A DNA stretch of 12,549 bases from Chloroflexota bacterium (GTDB lineage: Bacteria; Chloroflexota; Chloroflexia; JAMDCE01), in assembly GCA_023489135.1 (NCBI GenBank), contig JAMDCE010000126.1, positions 1-12,549 of the forward strand. The letters run 5' to 3'. Each line of letters opens with the position of its first letter. The first letter of the stretch is position 1. The position numbers and the translations under genes are program-made. Below, in pieces: positions 5,626 to 12,549 of the stretch. The notes beneath the pieces are model-generated. The model saw only the letters and a list, made by a program, of their open reading frames with translations, had not been told where the DNA came from and did not search any database.

Positions 5626-5997
5626 TTACTTCTTGCGGCGGATGCCCACAATTCGTCGAGGGCCACGTCGCGTCCTGGCATTAGTTCGGGTGCGCTGGCC
5701 GCGTACCGGCATGTTTCGGCGATGCCGAAGCCCTCGATAGCACCCAATCTCGATCAGCCTCTTAATATTGAGAGCTACCTCCCGGCGCAGGTCGCCTTCC
5801 ACTCGGTACTCGCGATCGATAATTTCCCTGAGCCGGCCGACTTCTTCTTCGGTCAGGTCCCTTGTTCGTGTGTCGGCGCTGATCTTAGTCCGTTGAAGAA
5901 TCTTGGAGGCTGTGGTTGGACCTATCCCGTGAATGTAGGTCAAGGCCACCTCGATGCGCTTGTCTCGGGGAAGGTCTACGCCTGCAATTCTAGCCAC
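5626..5997 (-). CDS. rpsM: 30S ribosomal protein S13
   Basis: S13 (uS13) sits in the subunit head, contacts P-site tRNA and forms bridges to the large subunit. The 123-residue product has [19 protein letters not shown] at its N-terminus, the helix-hairpin motif [14 protein letters not shown] (21-34) and the conserved basic tail [16 protein letters not shown] (100-115). The start is GTG at 5997, not ATG: it gives the invariant MARIAGV beginning, and AAGGAGG lies four bases upstream, overlapping the rpmJ stop codon. The nine-base spacing from rpmJ and the shared site imply coupled translation. Confidence 0.98.
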   Translation of the reverse strand: MARIAGVDLPRDKRIEVALTYIHGIGPTTASKILQRTKISADTRTRDLTEEEVGRLREIIDREYRVEGDLRREVALNIKRLIEIGCYRGLRHRRNMPVRGQRTRTNARTRRGPRRIVGIRRKK

Positions 5998-6006
5998 GTG
6001 TCCTCC

Positions 6007-6120
6007 TTAACCTTGCTTCTGCTTGTGCTTGGGATTGGCGCAGATGATCATGACCACGCCGCGGCGTTTGATCACCTTGCACTTCTCACATCGAACCTTT
6101 ACCGACGATTGTACCTTCAT
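6007..6120 (-). CDS. rpmJ: 50S ribosomal protein L36, zinc-binding form
   Basis: L36 (bL36) is the smallest bacterial large-subunit protein and stabilises 23S rRNA through a zinc ribbon. The minus strand reads ATG at 6120 through TAA at 6007-6009, 37 codons: [20 protein letters not shown], then [17 protein letters not shown]. The zinc ligands are C11, C14, C27 and H32, so it is the C+ type. Length and order match the family (normally 37-38 residues). The ribosome binding site GGAG lies six bases before the ATG. It sits between infA and rpsM, its usual place. It is easily missed by gene finders with a length cut-off. Confidence 0.97.
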   Translation of the reverse strand: MKVQSSVKVRCEKCKVIKRRGVVMIICANPKHKQKQG

Positions 6121-6132
6121 AACGACTCCTAC

Positions 6133-6159
6133 TTTAGCGCGAATGGGACGGCTGCTAAA
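6133..6159 (-). promoter_or_regulatory. small hairpin upstream of rpmJ
   Basis: TTTAGC and GCTAAA (arms 6133-6138 and 6154-6159) form a perfect 6-bp stem with a 15-base loop in the 103-base infA-rpmJ gap. It ends a few bases before the rpmJ ribosome binding site. The stem is AT-rich and modest. It could influence rpmJ initiation, or be a chance pairing. The rest of this gap shows no reading frame or other structure that I trust. Confidence 0.25.
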
Positions 6160-6223
6160 TTCCTTCAATCCACGCCGCTTTTACACGGGCGGACCATCAC
6201 GGTTGGTTCCTGCTCTTGGCGAC

Positions 6224-6445
6224 CTACTTGAAACGGTAGGTGATGCGCCCGCGGCTGAGGTCATAGGGTGAAAGCTCTACCAGGACCCTATCACCAGGCA
6301 GAATCCGAATGAAATTTAGCCTTATCTTGCCCGAGATATGGGCCAGCACAAGGTGTCCGGTCTCCAATTTCACCTTGAACATGGCGTTAGGCAGAGGCTC
6401 GATGACTTTACCCTCTACCTCGATCGCATCCTTCTTCTTACCCAT
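6224..6445 (-). CDS. infA: translation initiation factor IF-1
   Basis: IF1 occupies the A site of the small subunit during initiation and cooperates with IF2 and IF3. The 73-residue product is a single OB (S1-like) fold and is nearly identical to the family consensus: [60 protein letters not shown] and YRFK. I chose ATG at 6445. It gives the standard length, and AAGG stands five to six bases before it. The frame also allows GTG at 6451, two codons further up, which is less likely. It follows map by 35 bases and precedes rpmJ. Confidence 0.97.
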   Translation of the reverse strand: MGKKKDAIEVEGKVIEPLPNAMFKVKLETGHLVLAHISGKIRLNFIRILPGDRVLVELSPYDLSRGRITYRFK

Positions 6446-6480
6446 AACCACCTTTTTCGTCTAGCCGCAAGCCACAAAAG

Positions 6481-7239
6481 TTAATTATAACACAAACTCG
6501 TGAGAATTTCAGGATCGCCCGACGTGATCGCCACTGTATGCTCGAAATGAGCCGAGAGACTTCCGTCGGCGGTTACCACGGTCCAGCCGTTAGGTTGAAG
6601 CCTGACCTCAAAAGCGCCCACGTTAAGCATCGGCTCAAGAGCGAGGACCATCCCTGGTTTCAGTAGGGGACCATAGCCCCGACGCCCAAAATTGGGGACT
6701 TGAGGGTCCTCGTGCATCTGCCGCCCAATGCCGTGCCCAACATACTCTCGCACCACCGAGAAGCCGTTGCTCTCGGCTACGGCCTGAATGGTCGCCGAAA
6801 TATCGCCCAAGTGATTCCCGCTTCTCGCTTGCGCGATTCCCTGTCGTAGAGCCTCTAGGCCTACCTCCAGGAGCTTTTTCCCGGTCGGGCTGATCTGACC
6901 TATCCCCACCGTGGTTGCCCCGTCGCCGTGCACACCTTTGTAGATAGCTCCCACGTCAATACTCAGAATATCGCCTTCCGCCAGGATGCGGTCATCGGGA
7001 ATACCGTGTACGACCTCTTCGTTAACCGACGCGCAAATCGAGGCCGGGAATCCGCGGTAGCCCTTGAAAGAAGCTACAGCGTTTTGCTTCGCAATGTACT
7101 TAGCCGCGATTGCGTCAAGTTTGGCGGTAGTCATTCCCGGCTTGGCCCTTTCGCTGAGAAGGGCCAGCGTGTCGGCGACGATCCTTCCGGCCTGGCGCAT
7201 TAGGGCTATTTCTTCTTTTGTCTTGAGTATTATCGCCAT
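6481..7239 (-). CDS. map: methionine aminopeptidase, type I
   Basis: It removes the initiator methionine from nascent proteins at the ribosome. The 252-residue product is of type Ia length. The five metal ligands are present: D95 (SIDVGA), D106 (HGDGATT), H169 (VGHGIG), E202 (ALEPML) and E233 (HFEHT). H78 (VVHGIP) and H176 (MHEDP) are the substrate-side histidines. No N-terminal zinc finger or SH3 extension is seen. The start is ATG at 7239 with AGGA five to six bases upstream, and family-like sequence MAIILKTKEEIALMRQAGRI follows. It lies 46 bases after adk. The last residues (SLCYN) run past the usual EILT end, and their codons form a TATAAT box. Confidence 0.98.
   Translation of the reverse strand: MAIILKTKEEIALMRQAGRIVADTLALLSERAKPGMTTAKLDAIAAKYIAKQNAVASFKGYRGFPASICASVNEEVVHGIPDDRILAEGDILSIDVGAIYKGVHGDGATTVGIGQISPTGKKLLEVGLEALRQGIAQARSGNHLGDISATIQAVAESNGFSVVREYVGHGIGRQMHEDPQVPNFGRRGYGPLLKPGMVLALEPMLNVGAFEVRLQPNGWTVVTADGSLSAHFEHTVAITSGDPEILTSLCYN
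6484..6512 (-). promoter_or_regulatory. extended -10 promoter candidate at the end of map, ahead of infA
   Basis: On the minus strand TGTTATAAT (extended -10, hexamer at 6489-6484) is preceded by CTGAAA (6512-6507), a 4-of-6 match to TTGACA at the ideal 17-base spacing. Transcription would start near 6477, about 32 bases before the infA ATG. The box falls in the last sense codons of map. These elements fit the housekeeping sigma consensus. That it drives infA-rpmJ-rpsM and later genes is inference. Confidence 0.5.
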
Positions 7240-7285
7240 TCTATCCTACAGCCTCAGCGCCACATCCTTAGGACCACAACCCATT

Positions 7286-7969
7286 TCAGGCGCTCGGCCG
7301 CACGCCATCGTTTCTACTTCGCGCAACTTGGTCCAGGACCTTCACCAGATCAGCGCCGACCTGTTCGACGCTTTGCTCGCCATCTATCTTGCGGAGCACT
7401 CCCTCAGTCTCGTAGAAGTTGATCAGTGGTGACGTCTGACGGAAATAGACCTCCAGTCTCCTTTCCGAGACCTCGCGTCGATCATCATCCCGCTGGTACA
7501 GCGGTCCACCGCAGGCGTTGCAGACGCCTTCGACCCGAGGCGGATTGAAAAGTATATGGTAAGGCGTTTGGCAGGCCCGGCAAATGTAGCGCCCGGAAAG
7601 TCTGTTCAAAAGCGTTTCATCGGACACCTCGATGTAGAGCACGACGTCAATCCCTTTGCCTTGTTGAACTAGAGCTTCTTTCAGCGCCTTTGCCTGCTCC
7701 ACTGTTCGAGGAAAGCCGTCGAGTATAACTCCCCTCTGGCAGTCTCGTTCCTTGAGACGCTCCATAACCATTTGAATAGTCAGCTGGTCTGGTACCAATT
7801 CGCCCCGGTCCATATAGGATTTGGCGAGTTGACCCAGTTCGGTGCCTTTCTTGGCCGCTTCGCGAAAAAGGTCGCCGGTGGCAACGTGGGCGACGCCGTA
7901 TCTCTCCGCCAGACTCTCAGCCTGCGTTCCTTTGCCGGCCCCTGGTGCACCGAGCAGGATCACGTACAT
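7286..7969 (-). CDS. adk: adenylate kinase, zinc-type long form
   Basis: It catalyses AMP + ATP = 2 ADP in the cytoplasm. The 227-residue product has the P-loop GAPGAGKGT (7-15), the AMP-site TGDLFR (31-36) and LDGFPRT (83-89), and a long LID with four cysteines, C130, C133, C150 and C153 (YICRACQTPY...GVCNACGG). These form a structural zinc site as in Gram-positive enzymes. DDDRREVSERRL follows with the catalytic arginines. The C-terminal tail (ARSRNDGVRPSA) is slightly longer than usual. The start is ATG at 7969, with AAGGGGGG seven or so bases upstream, 29 bases after secY. The secY-adk-map-infA order is widespread. Confidence 0.98.
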   Translation of the reverse strand: MYVILLGAPGAGKGTQAESLAERYGVAHVATGDLFREAAKKGTELGQLAKSYMDRGELVPDQLTIQMVMERLKERDCQRGVILDGFPRTVEQAKALKEALVQQGKGIDVVLYIEVSDETLLNRLSGRYICRACQTPYHILFNPPRVEGVCNACGGPLYQRDDDRREVSERRLEVYFRQTSPLINFYETEGVLRKIDGEQSVEQVGADLVKVLDQVARSRNDGVRPSA

Positions 7970-7998
7970 CGACTTTCCCCCCTTCGCTGGCTAGTCTA

Positions 7999-9294
7999 TC
8001 ACTTGAGGAAACCCTCGTAGTTCCGCATCAGCAACTGAGCCTCCAACTGCTTCATGGTATCGATAGCCACGCCAACTACGATCAGCAAGCCCGTGCTACT
8101 CAAAAGAAGAGTCTTCACCCCTGTGGCTGCCCCCGCGAAGAAGGGGAGGACGGCGACTACGCCAAGAAAGAGCGCCCCTATCAAAGTTATTCGAGTTAGC
8201 ACTCTGGTTAGGTACTGTGCCGTGGGTCGACCGGGCCTAATACCGGGGAGGAAGCCTCCACTCTTCTGTAGATTCTCCGGGATGTTCTGCTGGTTGAAGA
8301 TCACCGTGGTATAGAAATAGGTGAAACCGACCACCATCAGGAAGTAGATGAGCTGGTACTGGATGGTGTTGGGATCGAATATATTTCGGATGAATTCCGC
8401 GACACTCTTAACCGTAACATTACTCGAAGCTGTAAAGAAGTTAGCCACGGTGCTGGGGAAGATCATAATGCTCATCGCGAAGATTAGCGGGATCATGCCG
8501 GCCGAGTTCACGCGCAGCGGAATATGGGTGGTTCCCCCACCGTACATTCTTGTTCCCCTGATGCGCTTAGCGTATTGCACCGGGATGCGTCGCTGCCCCT
8601 CGTTCACCATAATGATTCCGACGATGGTGCCGAGACCAATAATGGCGAAAACCAGGATACCTATGATGTTGCCGGTCTCTGAACCTGACATAGCGCCTTG
8701 AACCAACTGGGGCAGCCCAGCGACGATGCCACCGAATATGATTATGGAAATCCCGTTGCCGATGCCGTACTCGGTGATCAACTCTCCCAGCCAGACCAAC
8801 AGGATCGTTCCGGCGACCATAGAGGCTATGATAGCTATGCTGGGGAGCGCCGTATTGGGATCAAGTATGTTGAACGTCGGAAGAATGCCCTTGCTGGAGA
8901 GTATAGCGATCTGGCCGTAGCCCTGCAGCGCCGCCAGTGGTACCGTCATCCAGTGCGTATACTGATTTAGCTTGTTGCGGCCGGCCTCACCTTCCTTAGA
9001 AAGCCCCTCGAACCTCGGAATTATGGGCGTTAGGAGCTGCATAATGATCGTGGCCGTAATATAGGGGTAAACCCCCATCGCCGCGACGGAGAACGTACGC
9101 ATAGCTCCGCCTGAGAACAGGTCCAACATGCCCAGAAGTTGGCTCTCGCTGAAAAGGTTCTGCAGCGCTTTCATATCAATGCCAGGCACGGGCACATGGG
9201 CAATGAAGCGGGCCACGATCAAGATTGCTAGAGTGAAAACAATCTTTCGGCGCACATCTGGAATTTTGAAGGCGTTGACCGCCGCCTGTAACAT
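7999..9294 (-). CDS. secY: protein translocase subunit SecY
   Basis: SecY forms the channel of the Sec translocon in the cytoplasmic membrane, with SecE and SecG, and works with SecA or ribosomes. The 431-residue product shows ten hydrophobic helices. Family signatures include the plug and second helix region FSGGAMRTFSVAAMGVYPYI (60-79), WLGELITEYGIGNGISIIIF (168-187), the cytosolic loop EGQRRIPVQYAKR (232-244), the loop KSGGFLPGIRPGRPTAQYL (344-362) that engages SecA and ribosomes, and the C-terminal LMRNYEGFLK. Its ATG at 9294 overlaps the rplO stop by one base (TAATG), so re-initiation or coupling is expected. No frameshift is seen. Confidence 0.99.
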   Translation of the reverse strand: MLQAAVNAFKIPDVRRKIVFTLAILIVARFIAHVPVPGIDMKALQNLFSESQLLGMLDLFSGGAMRTFSVAAMGVYPYITATIIMQLLTPIIPRFEGLSKEGEAGRNKLNQYTHWMTVPLAALQGYGQIAILSSKGILPTFNILDPNTALPSIAIIASMVAGTILLVWLGELITEYGIGNGISIIIFGGIVAGLPQLVQGAMSGSETGNIIGILVFAIIGLGTIVGIIMVNEGQRRIPVQYAKRIRGTRMYGGGTTHIPLRVNSAGMIPLIFAMSIMIFPSTVANFFTASSNVTVKSVAEFIRNIFDPNTIQYQLIYFLMVVGFTYFYTTVIFNQQNIPENLQKSGGFLPGIRPGRPTAQYLTRVLTRITLIGALFLGVVAVLPFFAGAATGVKTLLLSSTGLLIVVGVAIDTMKQLEAQLLMRNYEGFLK

Positions 9295-9740
9295 TAGCTG
9301 ATCTCCTCTACCGTCCCACCGGCAGCCTCGATCTTCTTCTTCGCGGTTTCGGAGAACTTATGCGCCTTCACGTGCAGCGCTCGATCCAGCTCGCCAAGCC
9401 CCAGAATCTTCACGGGCTTCTTGAGTGATCTGATCACACCGGCTTCCGTCAAAGCTTCTGGAGTGACCGTGGCTCCGGCCGAGAATTCGCTGAGTCTCGC
9501 CAGGTTAATCGTTTCGTAGTACACTTTGAAAATATTGGTGAAACCGCGCTTGAAAGGTAGCTGTTGAGCGATCGGTGTTTGGCCGCCCTGGAACCCCGGT
9601 CGGATGTTTCCGCCCGAGCGAGACTTCTGACCTTTTGTTCCACGACCCGCTGTCTTAACGTGGCCAGATCCGTGGCCCCGACCAACTCGCTTGCGCCGAT
9701 GGACAGATCCCTCCGGCGGTCTTAGCTCATGTTCTTTCAT
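9294..9740 (-). CDS. rplO: 50S ribosomal protein L15
   Basis: L15 (uL15) is a late-assembly protein of the large subunit. The 148-residue product is of usual length. The N-terminal half is the typical Gly/Arg/Lys-rich extension ([20 protein letters not shown] at 15-34, then [10 protein letters not shown] and [16 protein letters not shown]). The C-terminal half is a compact domain with the [20 protein letters not shown] signature region (109-128). The start is ATG at 9740 with GGAGA about six bases upstream. Its stop shares one base with the secY ATG. A 68-base spacer separates it from rpmD. Confidence 0.98.
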   Translation of the reverse strand: MKEHELRPPEGSVHRRKRVGRGHGSGHVKTAGRGTKGQKSRSGGNIRPGFQGGQTPIAQQLPFKRGFTNIFKVYYETINLARLSEFSAGATVTPEALTEAGVIRSLKKPVKILGLGELDRALHVKAHKFSETAKKKIEAAGGTVEEIS

Positions 9741-9752
9741 ACATCTCTCCTG

Positions 9753-9803
9753 CTAGGGACCCTGGACTGCGAGACAACCTCTCGATCCAACGAATGACCC
9801 TAG
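9753..9803 (-). promoter_or_regulatory. paired segments in the rpmD-rplO spacer
   Basis: CTAGGG (9753-9758) can pair with CCCTAG (9798-9803), enclosing a small CGAGA/TCTCG hairpin (9770-9774 with 9780-9784, 5-base loop). Most of the 68-base spacer could therefore fold. The stems are short, and there is no T run. I would treat this as possible structure only, with no assigned role. Confidence 0.25.
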
Positions 9804-9808
9804 TCTCA

Positions 9809-10006
9809 TTATTCGCTTTCAATCTCTCGTATTTCCACCATATGGCGGACCTTGTTGATCATACCCCTGACCGTCGGCGTTTCGACCTTGTCCACACTTT
9901 CATTCAGCCGATGAAAGCCCAAAGCGCGAATGGTGGCCTTTTGATCCTCTTTTTGGCCAATGGAACTCTTGACCCAAGTAATTCGAATCTTTCGCGAGTC
10001 GCTCAT
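9809..10006 (-). CDS. rpmD: 50S ribosomal protein L30
   Basis: L30 (uL30) is a small large-subunit protein with a ferredoxin-like fold. The 65-residue product is of bacterial length. It has KIRITWVKSSIGQKEDQKAT at 6-25, ALGFHRLNESV at 28-38 and TPTVRGMINKVRHMVEI at 43-59, which match the family. The start is ATG at 10006, only three bases after the rpsE stop. A strong ribosome binding site is lacking (GAGAG lies more than ten bases away), so translation probably depends on coupling to rpsE. The position between rpsE and rplO is canonical. Confidence 0.97.
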   Translation of the reverse strand: MSDSRKIRITWVKSSIGQKEDQKATIRALGFHRLNESVDKVETPTVRGMINKVRHMVEIREIESE

Positions 10007-10009
10007 TAG

Positions 10010-10549
10010 CTATGCACTCTCTCTCGCTGCTAATTCCGCCGCAGCCCGCTTCCCAAGCAGTTCGGCAACCGTCTTGCCACGGCGCTCGGCTTCGCGTTCA
10101 GCCGATTTCAACTGCGACAGGGCGAGCATTGTTGCCCGCACCAGGTTAACGGGATTATTGTTGCCCAAGGACTTGGTCAAGACATCCTTGATGCCCGCCG
10201 CCTCCACGATGGCGCGTACTGCACCACCGGCAATCACGCCTGTCCCTGGGGAGGCTGGCTTTAACAGCACCTTAGAGGCCCCAAACGTCCCTACAATCTC
10301 GTGGGGAATGGTCGTCCCAACCATGGGGATTCTAACCAAATGCTTCTTAGCATCTTCAGTTCCCTTGCGAATAGACTCGGGCACTTCCCCGGCTTTACCG
10401 AGGCCGGCACCCACGTAGCCCTGCCCATCGCCCACGACAACGACGGAACTGAAGCTAAAGCGGCGGCCGCCTTTTACGACCTTGGCCACGCGATTAATCT
10501 GGACTACGCGCTCCTCAAGGGCCAGTTTAGAAGCATCTATTCTCGGCAT
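10010..10549 (-). CDS. rpsE: 30S ribosomal protein S5
   Basis: S5 (uS5) sits at the mRNA entry site and influences decoding accuracy and helicase activity. The 179-residue product has the N-terminal dsRNA-binding-like domain ([20 protein letters not shown] at 15-34, [17 protein letters not shown] at 37-53). The C-terminal domain follows ([20 protein letters not shown] at 98-117, then [21 protein letters not shown]). The start is ATG at 10549 with AGGAGA about five bases upstream. It lies 16 bases after rplR, and rpmD follows after three bases. Both domains are complete and nothing is unusual. Confidence 0.98.
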   Translation of the reverse strand: MPRIDASKLALEERVVQINRVAKVVKGGRRFSFSSVVVVGDGQGYVGAGLGKAGEVPESIRKGTEDAKKHLVRIPMVGTTIPHEIVGTFGASKVLLKPASPGTGVIAGGAVRAIVEAAGIKDVLTKSLGNNNPVNLVRATMLALSQLKSAEREAERRGKTVAELLGKRAAAELAARESA

Positions 10550-10565
10550 CGGTTCTCCTTGACTA

Positions 10566-10925
10566 TTAGAATTCTAGACCTGCTTCGCGAGCGGCATCGG
10601 CCAGCGCCTTCACTCGCCCGTGGTACAGATATCCACCTCGATCGAAGACAACGCGGTCCACTCCCTTAGTCTTGGCTCGCTGGGCCACTAGGCGACCGAC
10701 CTGTTTGGCCTGCTCGGCCTTGGGCATGTTCTTGATGGTTTTCCGCATTTCGGGCTCCAGGCTCGATGCCGCCGCCACGGTGTGGCCTGCCGTATCGTCG
10801 ATGACCTGCGCGTAAATATGATCCAGGCTGCGGAAGACGTTTAACCGCGGCCGAGTTGGCGTGCCGGATATCTTCACTCGCACCCGAATATGACGTCTTT
10901 TTCGCGCGCTTACCTGCTTCGTCAT
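10566..10925 (-). CDS. rplR: 50S ribosomal protein L18
   Basis: L18 (uL18) binds 5S rRNA and fixes it in the central protuberance, together with L5. The 119-residue product has the basic N-terminus ([20 protein letters not shown]), [20 protein letters not shown] and the C-terminal [20 protein letters not shown], then [10 protein letters not shown], all as in the family. I chose ATG at 10925, with GGGAG six bases upstream. A TTG one codon earlier (10928) is open but would leave only three bases after the binding site. It follows rplF after ten bases. Confidence 0.97.
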   Translation of the reverse strand: MTKQVSARKRRHIRVRVKISGTPTRPRLNVFRSLDHIYAQVIDDTAGHTVAAASSLEPEMRKTIKNMPKAEQAKQVGRLVAQRAKTKGVDRVVFDRGGYLYHGRVKALADAAREAGLEF

Positions 10926-10935
10926 CAATTACTCC

Positions 10936-11487
10936 CTATTTCTTTCCGCCTACTTTACCGGCTTTGCCAGCCTTGCGGCGAATTCTCTCGCCCTGATAGC
11001 GAACGCCCTTGCCCTTATAAGGTTCTGGCTCGCGGACAGCCCGGATCTTCGCGGCCTGTTCGCCCACCAACTCCTTGTCTATCCCGACAACGGCGACTCT
11101 GGTTGGGGTGTCAGCGACATAAGCTATACCAGCGGGCGGGGTAAGCCTCACTGGATGAGAGTAGCCGAGATGAAGAACCAGGGCGTCGCCTTCTTTGATT
11201 GCCCGGTAGCCGACGCCGGTAATCTCTAGTTCTTTCCGGAACCCCTGAGTTACGCCCACCACCATGTTGGCGACAAGGGTTCTGGTAAGGCCGTGCAAGG
11301 ACCGCTGAAGCTTTGAATCGGAGGACCGTGTCACCACGATATTTCCATCCTGCATCGCCACGCCTATGTCGCGGTGGAGCGTTCTCGTCAGATAGCCCTT
11401 CGGCCCTCTCACGCTGACCACCTGTCCCTCTATAGAGAATTCCACCCCTGCCGGTATCGGAATTGGCATTCGTCCGATTCTTGACAC
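10936..11487 (-). CDS. rplF: 50S ribosomal protein L6
   Basis: L6 (uL6) lies near the GTPase-associated centre of the large subunit and has two homologous alpha/beta domains. I set the start at GTG 11487, giving 183 residues beginning [17 protein letters not shown], which matches the family N-terminus (MSRIGRxPIxIP). GGAGG lies five bases upstream. A longer open frame reaches a GTG at 11529 but has no ribosome binding site and adds 14 residues not found in the family. The signature [16 protein letters not shown] is near the C-terminus, followed by a Lys/Gly-rich tail ending KVGGKK. It lies 43 bases after rpsH. Confidence 0.97.
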   Translation of the reverse strand: MSRIGRMPIPIPAGVEFSIEGQVVSVRGPKGYLTRTLHRDIGVAMQDGNIVVTRSSDSKLQRSLHGLTRTLVANMVVGVTQGFRKELEITGVGYRAIKEGDALVLHLGYSHPVRLTPPAGIAYVADTPTRVAVVGIDKELVGEQAAKIRAVREPEPYKGKGVRYQGERIRRKAGKAGKVGGKK

Positions 11488-11530
11488 ATCAACCTCCAGT
11501 GTTTGCAGAAGTGCTGGTGCCTCAGCCACT

Positions 11531-11935
11531 CTACCAAACGTAGCAGAGAACCTCGCCTCCGACGCGCTGTAGCCAGGCCTGTTTGCTCGTCATAACGCCT
11601 TTTGGGGTGGTGACAATGGCGATTCCCAGGCCACCTAACACCCGTGGCATTTCGGTCCTTTTGACGTAGACCCTTAGACCAGGCTTGCTGATCCTCTTGG
11701 ATCCAGCCATCACCGATCGCTTGTCGGAGCCGTATTTCAGCCAGATTCTGAGCGTCTGCTGAGGCGTGTTCTTCTGTTTAATAATCTCAAAATCTTTGAT
11801 GAAGCCTTCTTCCTTCAGAATGCGCGCAATCGCGAGCTTCATCTTTGATACAGGCATCGTCGTGTGAGGATGCCGGGCCATCGCCGCATTTCTAAGGCGC
11901 GTCAACATGTCGGCGATAGGATCAGTAATGTTCAT
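11531..11935 (-). CDS. rpsH: 30S ribosomal protein S8
   Basis: S8 (uS8) binds 16S rRNA helix 21 early in assembly, and in E. coli it represses the spc operon by binding mRNA near rplE. The 134-residue product has [20 protein letters not shown] at the N-terminus and [20 protein letters not shown] (101-120), and ends [10 protein letters not shown], the family hallmark. The start is ATG at 11935 with GAGGAG about eight bases upstream. The 93 bases between it and rpsN show no reading frame and no pairing that I trust. Confidence 0.98.
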   Translation of the reverse strand: MNITDPIADMLTRLRNAAMARHPHTTMPVSKMKLAIARILKEEGFIKDFEIIKQKNTPQQTLRIWLKYGSDKRSVMAGSKRISKPGLRVYVKRTEMPRVLGGLGIAIVTTPKGVMTSKQAWLQRVGGEVLCYVW

Positions 11936-12028
11936 GCAAATCTCTCCTCAGATTGGCGTACTGGATAACTGTGGCCGCTCACTAGGAATGGTCGCTGCCT
12001 ACGGCGGCGGCGAGCTTTCTGCGGACCT

Positions 12029-12214
12029 TTACCAACTCGACTTGACTACGCCAGGAAGCTTGCCCTGCAAAGCCAACTCGCGGAAACAGATGCGGCAGAT
12101 GCCGAACTTCCGCATATAGGCGCGAGGCCGACCGCAGAGTTTGCAGCGGTGGTGTCCCTGCACCTTGAATCTCGGCTTTCGTTGCGATTTGGCAATGTCA
12201 GACTTCTTAGCCAT
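12029..12214 (-). CDS. rpsN: 30S ribosomal protein S14, type Z (zinc-binding)
   Basis: S14 (uS14) sits in the head of the small subunit. The 61-residue product is the short zinc form, with ligands C24, C27, C40 and C43 ([12 protein letters not shown]...[11 protein letters not shown]). It ends [11 protein letters not shown], the standard C-terminus of type Z proteins. The start is ATG at 12214 with GGAGGGG four bases upstream. It lies 24 bases after rplE. The zinc form is typical of Gram-positive-like phyla and Chloroflexota; proteobacteria usually have the longer zinc-free form. Confidence 0.98.
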   Translation of the reverse strand: MAKKSDIAKSQRKPRFKVQGHHRCKLCGRPRAYMRKFGICRICFRELALQGKLPGVVKSSW

Positions 12215-12238
12215 TTCCCCTCCGTAATACCTGATAAA

Positions 12239-12549
12239 CTACTTTGTGAAGGGCATTCCCAGTAATTGCAGCAAACGGTGTGCTTCCTCGTCGTTGCGGG
12301 CGCTGGTAACGATGCTTATCTCCAGTCCGCGAATCCGGTCGATCTTGTCATACTCTATCTCTGGGAAGACCAGTTGCTCTCGAATGCCGATGGTGTAGTT
12401 TCCCCTTCCGTCGAAGGCCCGCGACGGGACACCGCGGAAGTCGCGAATCCGCGGCAATGCCACGCTGAAGAGTCGATCCAGAAACTCATACATCCTGGCT
12501 CCTCGAAGGGTGACCATGGCGCCAATTGGCATCCCCGCCCCCAGCTTGA
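12239..12549 (-). CDS. rplE: 50S ribosomal protein L5, C-terminal part (cut by the window edge)
   Basis: L5 (uL5) binds 5S rRNA in the central protuberance and contacts P-site tRNA. Only about 102 C-terminal residues of roughly 180 lie in the window. The frame stays open to the right edge and reads [20 protein letters not shown], so the Met at 12532 is internal: GMPIG is a conserved mid-protein motif, not a start. Further family blocks are [39 protein letters not shown] and [19 protein letters not shown]. Its stop lies 24 bases before rpsN. It is the most upstream gene seen of the spc cluster. Confidence 0.97.
   Translation of the reverse strand, partial: KLGAGMPIGAMVTLRGARMYEFLDRLFSVALPRIRDFRGVPSRAFDGRGNYTIGIREQLVFPEIEYDKIDRIRGLEISIVTSARNDEEAHRLLQLLGMPFTK

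Noticed and set aside
5347..6231. 294-codon plus-strand open frame opposite rpsK, rpsM and rpmJ
   Set aside because: It overlaps three certain ribosomal genes on the other strand and has no domain. GC-rich genes often leave long antisense frames.
11936..12028. rpsN-rpsH gap as an S8 operator
   Set aside because: In E. coli the S8 site is at rplE. I could not find a helix-21-like fold or a convincing stem here.
1..12549. CRISPR arrays, tRNA or rRNA genes, insertion sequences, phage or defence systems
   Set aside because: I saw no direct-repeat array, tRNA-like cloverleaf, transposase motif or terminal inverted repeats. The window is an intact ribosomal-protein locus with small flanking genes.

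Overview
The window is almost entirely one long minus-strand ribosomal-protein locus, the 3' part of the S10-spc-alpha supercluster, read from right to left. Transcription order is rplE (C-terminal part only), rpsN, rpsH, rplF, rplR, rpsE, rpmD, rplO, secY, adk, map, infA, rpmJ, rpsM, rpsK, rpsD, rpoA, rplQ, truA, rplM, rpsI: 21 genes. Spacing is tight (a 1-base overlap up to about 108 bases) and most genes have a clear Shine-Dalgarno sequence. Four genes use non-ATG starts: GTG for rplF, rpsM and rplM, and TTG for rpoA. rpmJ (37 codons) is shorter than most ORF cut-offs but is plainly present.

Organism: a bacterium with moderately high GC, most likely of the phylum Chloroflexota. The gene order alone fits several Gram-positive-like phyla. 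The more specific clue is a decayed gene fragment at about 874-1042 (minus strand). It matches, across two frameshifts, the 'FGxPxTxEFxE...DGKxYTVQYxERARFEYHP' domain that I know from secreted and surface proteins of Chloroflexota. Zinc-type forms of S14 (CxxC...CxxC), S4, L36 and adenylate kinase are all present. Without a search I cannot place it below phylum.

Layout: 1-521 (+) is a hypothetical protein probably cut by the window edge. 540-809 (+) is a small membrane protein with a natural HHHH C-terminus; it follows the first gene closely with a good ribosome binding site. 810-1076 holds no intact gene but contains the frameshifted remnant. 1077-1112 is a perfect 15-bp stem-loop lying between the converging units, probably the terminator of the ribosomal operon. 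1142-12549 is the ribosomal-protein locus.

Functionally the locus supplies small- and large-subunit proteins, the Sec translocon channel (secY), adenylate kinase, methionine aminopeptidase, initiation factor IF1, the RNA polymerase alpha subunit and a tRNA pseudouridine synthase. It therefore couples ribosome, RNA polymerase and protein-export output. Within this conventional operon four non-coding signals stand out: a 30-base palindrome of exactly ten codons at the 5' end of truA, a hairpin between rplQ and truA, an interleaved-stem leader directly before rpsD, and an extended -10 promoter-like element at the end of map before infA. I see no phage, insertion sequence, CRISPR array, tRNA or rRNA here.
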